From JAKVCB01 sp963578605 (GTDB lineage Bacteria; Planctomycetota; Planctomycetia; Pirellulales; Lacipirellulaceae), in NCBI GenBank assembly GCA_963578605.1, contig CAUZEA010000086.1, positions 1-25,219 on the forward strand: a stretch of DNA of 25,219 nt, written 5' to 3'. The notes beneath the pieces were generated by a model. The model searched no databases. It was not told the DNA's origin and saw only the letters and a list, made by a program, of their open reading frames with translations. Positions 22,020-25,219 of this stretch are shown in pieces. A program made the position numbers and the translations under genes. The first letter of the stretch is position 1; each line of letters begins with the position of its first letter.

Positions 22020-23786
22020 TCAGTCATTGCGGCCCAACGACAGGTCTTTCGTGGCACGATAGACACGCTCCTGACGTTGACCCAAATCTTGCAACGCTTC
22101 GACCAGGTCAGCCGAACTCGCTTGCTCGCCGTCGACCATCTCGCCATAACGTTGGGTGCGTCGATTGATCCGCAACTGTAACGATCGGATCATTTTTAGT
22201 TCGGCAATTTTGTTCACCAGAGCCGGTTCAGGGGACTGACCAGCCGACGGCATTTCTCCGGACCGGGACTGTTCTTCTTCCAGCTCTTTCAGCGCCGTTT
22301 CGAGCGCTGCAACTGCCTCTTCAAGGGCCTCGATGATATCTTGCTCAAGGCCTTGCGTTATAACACCGACCTGGACTTCGCCAAGGCGGTTGGTCACTTG
22401 TTGCATATCTTCACGCATTTGCAGAACCGTTTCCGGAAACGCAACCGACGACCCTTCTTCCCGTAACAACAGGAGCGCCTTGTCGGCATCACGCACGATG
22501 AGCGATTCTTTACGACTGAGCCGGGCCGCTTCGATTTCGTGGCGGTGATCGCGATCTTCTGGCGACACTTCTGCCACGAGCAGTGTTCCCTCATAAACTT
22601 TCACTTGCGCCTCAAGCATCTTGCGAAAGCGGGCTGCCAACATTGTGAGCGAGCGCTCTCTTTCTTCCTCCCGCAACTGGCGGAGCACGCGTTCCAACTC
22701 AGCCCGTGCCTCTTCCAGCTGCCTCACGGCTTGTCGCTGCTCTTGAGCGGCGCCGTCGCGGTTTGCCCGCTCGAGTTGTTCTTGGGCCCTTTGCATCCGC
22801 TCAGCGGCCGCCCGCAGTTTGGAACTCGCCCGCTGGATCGGTTCGGCAGACGGATCGTTTGCTTCTTCACCGGCAGACCCCTCGGAACTTTGAGGCTCCC
22901 CAGAAGGCCCCTGCTTGGAAGGCGTTTGTGAGGGCGACTCCGCTGGGGGAGCCGACTCCGCCGGAGCCCCAAAAGAGGGGGTGGGCGGTTCCTGGGTGTC
23001 GGATCCGGCGTCGGATTCGGCATCGGCTCGCGGGTTTGTCGGTGGGGACTCTGTTTCCGCCGGATCTTGCGGTGAGCCGCCTTGGCCAGGCGGCTGAACG
23101 CCGTCGTCTGGCAGTTCGTTGCTGGCACCCGACTGGGCAGCGGGGGGCCCTTCAGCATCTTCAATCTTGCCCCCGAGTTGGTCGGTCTGTCGGGCAGCCT
23201 TTGCCTGATCACGCTGGAGAGCCTCGAGTTGATCGTCGGCTTCCGTGCGGGCGCGGATGCCTTTTTGCCACCGAATCAACTTGCCTATTTCGCGCAGATA
23301 GCGACGAATCCGGCGTTGTTCGGATTCGATATCGGTCCGCCGATTATCCTTCAGCAGCAGATCGAGCAGTTGCTGCAATTCGCCTTGCAACGCACCCTGG
23401 TTGCGGACGGCAGAGGCAAGCCGTTCTGTTTCAAGCAGCTGCACGGTTTCTTCGAATCGCAGAGCGACATCGTGCTCACGACTAAGTGCAATCGCTTCTC
23501 GCAAGCGCCGCGCCCGCTGCGGATCGGTCCCAGCCGAAAGTTCCGCCAGCCGGGCAGCCACCATCTCCAGGCGTTCATAACGATCGGCCAGCAGCGCCTG
23601 TCGGACCGAAAGATCCTGGGCAGGGGCCGGTTCCTGGGCAGGAGCCGGTTGCTGGGCAGGGGCCGGCCCACCTCCGGCAACCAGGCAGACGACGCCCATG
23701 AGCAGCAATTTCTCAAGCTGCCGGAATCTCATTGTTTGGATTACATCCACGACTATGTTCTTCCGACGGGTTTCCAGCTGACTCAC
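22020..23786 (-). CDS. Secreted coiled-coil protein with low-complexity linker
   Basis: 588 residues from GTG 23786, which overlaps the stop of the DUF4175-like gene (GTGA). An ATG at 23732 (Met19) gives a more compact signal peptide (MRFRQLEKLLLMGVVCLVAG) and is a real alternative. After the signal come three PAPAQ repeats (41-57), a helical domain (58-205), a Pro/Ser/Glu-rich low-complexity linker (211-316), and a long charged coiled coil (about 317-400, rich in Arg, Glu, Gln and Ala). A C-terminal helical region includes QGLEQDIIEALEEAVAAL (478-495), which matches the QGIEQ region of the downstream 361-residue protein. No enzyme motif is visible. It probably works with the DUF4175-like protein as an envelope-spanning or scaffold component; this rests on coupling and shared motif only. 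Confidence 0.9.
   Translation of the reverse strand: MSQLETRRKNIVVDVIQTMRFRQLEKLLLMGVVCLVAGGGPAPAQQPAPAQEPAPAQDLSVRQALLADRYERLEMVAARLAELSAGTDPQRARRLREAIALSREHDVALRFEETVQLLETERLASAVRNQGALQGELQQLLDLLLKDNRRTDIESEQRRIRRYLREIGKLIRWQKGIRARTEADDQLEALQRDQAKAARQTDQLGGKIEDAEGPPAAQSGASNELPDDGVQPPGQGGSPQDPAETESPPTNPRADAESDAGSDTQEPPTPSFGAPAESAPPAESPSQTPSKQGPSGEPQSSEGSAGEEANDPSAEPIQRASSKLRAAAERMQRAQEQLERANRDGAAQEQRQAVRQLEEARAELERVLRQLREEERERSLTMLAARFRKMLEAQVKVYEGTLLVAEVSPEDRDHRHEIEAARLSRKESLIVRDADKALLLLREEGSSVAFPETVLQMREDMQQVTNRLGEVQVGVITQGLEQDIIEALEEAVAALETALKELEEEQSRSGEMPSAGQSPEPALVNKIAELKMIRSLQLRINRRTQRYGEMVDGEQASSADLVEALQDLGQRQERVYRATKDLSLGRND
22839..23156 (-). repeat. Low-complexity Pro/Ser/Glu/Ala linker
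   Basis: About 106 residues dominated by Pro, Ser, Glu, Ala, Gly and Gln, without hydrophobic core residues. It separates the N-terminal helical domain from the long coiled coil and is presumably disordered. Confidence 0.8.
23616..23666 (-). repeat. Three PAPAQ repeats after the signal peptide
   Basis: Three near-identical 18-nt units encode PAPAQQ, PAPAQE and PAPAQD directly behind the hydrophobic signal region, a short slippage-type repeat that probably forms a flexible spacer. Confidence 0.8.
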
Positions 23787-25219
23787 TCTTTGAGCAAACT
23801 CCGCAGATCGATTTTGCGGAGTTTCTTGGTTTGATCGTTCAGTCGGTCTTGTTCTGACATAATCCCTCGTAAGAGGGCCACAACTTCATTATACGTTTCG
23901 AGTTCCCGCATGCGCTCGAGCACATATTGCATATCCGCCAGAATTTCATCGGTCATCCCGATCGCCTGGTCCAAGCCGGTGGCGGCCTCGTCCTGGCTAG
24001 CGAGATTCGCGATCACGAAATCCAGCTGCAATTCCAATGGAGGCATTTTTTCTTGACTGATTTCCCTGAGTGGATCTGCAATTTCCAGCTTCAGCCGGTG
24101 CTTCAATTCTGAATCCTCGATACGATTGTTGACCAACTGGTTGTGTAAATGGGTGAAACCTTCAGCGACATTTAGCACTTCGTCAGCGGCCTGGGTGATA
24201 TTTTGCCGCGATCCGGCCAGGCGTAATCTCCGCAGTGTTTCCTCCCGCTGGGAATCGGCCGACGGTGTTTCTTCTTCAGCCGCCGGTTCGGCAGCCGCTT
24301 CTCCGCGAAACTCGATCCGTGCCAGGAGACCACGCGTATCCACAACTTTGTCATAAATTGCCTCCAAACGCTGCCGATATGCCAATTCGCGCCGTTCGAT
24401 GCGCAAAAGCAGATCAGCCGGACTCACGACATCGAGTTGAAACTCCTGGCTACGGCCCTCGCGCGGCTCGGATCCGATGTTGCAGCGATCGCGGGCAACC
24501 ACCCCGATCGTCAGCTTTTGACCAGTGACCGGTACGACCCGATGGCCATCGGCCGCAGCAAGCCCATCGCGGACGTCGAGGCGTTCTGCTACCTCGATGA
24601 CCGTTTTCTGTTGTACGTCACCGGTAAACGGCTGTGCGTGCTCCGAACCGCCGTCTAATGAATATTCAAACCAGACATCCTGCAATCCATAGTCATCGGT
24701 AACGAAGCCCGCCACCGGAATCTGCGCTGCAGGTGTAATCGCCGAGCCAATCCCCTCCAAATGAACCGAGACCTGAGGCACTTCGTCGGCCACCACCGAC
24801 AGCGACAGACGGTACGGCTCACCCGAAGATACCCCATAGGTATCCTGCAGGTCGATTAGTAACATATCGTCCCCCTCAAGTACTCCATAGTCGAACTCCA
24901 CCTCTTCGGTAGGTACCTCTGCGAACGAGCAGATTTGTTCGTAATCCCGCTCAACACTGGTTGCACGGGCCTCCCGAAGAGGTTTACTGGCCGCAGCCCG
25001 CACGTGCACCTTCGTTCCCATGGGGATGCGGGCATTGCGTACGAAGCGAAGAGACTGGGGAGCCCGCTGAAGGTATTCTGGAAAGCTACAGTCAAGCTGC
25101 ACATGCACCAGTTCTGGACGATTAACCACACGTAATCGCAAGTTCGTGACCCGATCGTCGCCACCATAAACGTCGAAGGTCAGGTCATCGCGAACATTTT
25201 TGAACACGTAACGGTAGGC
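23783..25219 (-). CDS. DUF4175-like membrane/envelope protein (N-terminal part outside window)
   Basis: The frame is open to the right edge (a GTG at 25207 is internal), giving 478 visible residues that end at TGA 23783-23785. Visible parts: an Ig-like segment with YGGDDRVTNLRLRVVNRPE, CSFPEYLQR and MGTKVHVRAAASKPL; a second beta-rich segment with VAGFVTDDYGLQDVWFEYSL; a VVSPADLLLRIERREL step; and a helical C-terminal half with many charged residues. The order resembles DUF4175/TIGR02302-type proteins, whose missing N-terminus normally has membrane helices. In many planctomycetes I associate such proteins with MoxR-ATPase/DUF58/vWA clusters, which would lie to the right of this window. It overlaps the next gene by 4 nt. 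Function unknown. Confidence 0.82.
   Translation of the reverse strand, partial: AYRYVFKNVRDDLTFDVYGGDDRVTNLRLRVVNRPELVHVQLDCSFPEYLQRAPQSLRFVRNARIPMGTKVHVRAAASKPLREARATSVERDYEQICSFAEVPTEEVEFDYGVLEGDDMLLIDLQDTYGVSSGEPYRLSLSVVADEVPQVSVHLEGIGSAITPAAQIPVAGFVTDDYGLQDVWFEYSLDGGSEHAQPFTGDVQQKTVIEVAERLDVRDGLAAADGHRVVPVTGQKLTIGVVARDRCNIGSEPREGRSQEFQLDVVSPADLLLRIERRELAYRQRLEAIYDKVVDTRGLLARIEFRGEAAAEPAAEEETPSADSQREETLRRLRLAGSRQNITQAADEVLNVAEGFTHLHNQLVNNRIEDSELKHRLKLEIADPLREISQEKMPPLELQLDFVIANLASQDEAATGLDQAIGMTDEILADMQYVLERMRELETYNEVVALLRGIMSEQDRLNDQTKKLRKIDLRSLLKE

Noticed and set aside
22706..23834. Two plus-strand open frames of about 250-259 codons opposite the coiled-coil gene.
   Set aside because: They arise from the GC-rich, low-complexity linker and coiled-coil codons; composition is Arg/Pro-rich and no domain is visible.
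1..25219. Search for tRNA genes, CRISPR arrays, transposases, phage genes or attachment sites.
   Set aside because: Nothing of this kind was seen by eye; all long stretches are explained by the genes listed and two short gaps.

Overview
The window looks like chromosomal DNA of a planctomycete, probably of the Pirellulales. This rests on gene content, not on a phylogenetic marker. The clues are a giant surface-type gene of more than 11 kb, a secreted glycosidase whose N-terminus carries an RRR...EPLESREMLSAN motif plus an internal type I dockerin, an NPCBM-domain protein, HtrA-like proteases of the type common in planctomycetes, and a DUF4175-like/coiled-coil gene pair. GC content is high. I see no tRNA, rRNA, CRISPR array, insertion sequence or phage gene.

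Left part (1-11364, + strand): one reading frame of at least 3787 codons, entering from outside the window. It encodes a very large, almost cysteine-free, beta-rich modular protein. In order it shows unrecognised beta-rich sequence, ten RCC1-like repeats, a glycine-rich hydrophobic stretch, more unrecognised sequence, an FGE/SUMF1-type (C-lectin fold) domain without cysteines, and then duplicated modules (A1/A2, B1/B2, C1/C2). A CBM-like domain is inserted between A1 and A2. Both foreign domains sit at a recurring Pro-Ser-Phe-Gly-Gly seam.

Middle (11451-14057, - strand, convergent with the giant gene): a secreted multidomain GH16 glycosidase with three CBM4/9-like modules, a dockerin between the first two, and a C-terminal catalytic domain. 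A 440-bp gap upstream of it holds a likely intrinsic terminator for the preceding operon and a weak candidate promoter.

Right part (14498-25219, - strand): seven co-directional genes in two tightly packed groups. The first transcribed group is a DUF4175-like protein (cut by the window edge) overlapping by GTGA with a secreted coiled-coil protein. After a 312-bp gap with a possible sigma70-type promoter come five packed genes: a small coiled-coil protein sharing a QG(I/L)EQ motif with the previous one, an NPCBM protein, an intact secreted HtrA-like protease, and two further HtrA-like proteins.

The most striking observation is in this last cassette. The first HtrA-like protein has a complete His/Asp/Ser triad. 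The next two have lost all three catalytic residues yet keep the fold landmarks, PDZ domains and N-terminal targeting sequences. The last also carries a C-terminal alpha/beta-hydrolase-like domain whose nucleophile serine is replaced by glutamine. The arrangement suggests one active envelope protease with two dedicated pseudoenzyme partners, co-translated (4-nt overlaps or a 3-nt gap) and linked to a carbohydrate-binding protein and coiled-coil proteins. This functional link is inference.
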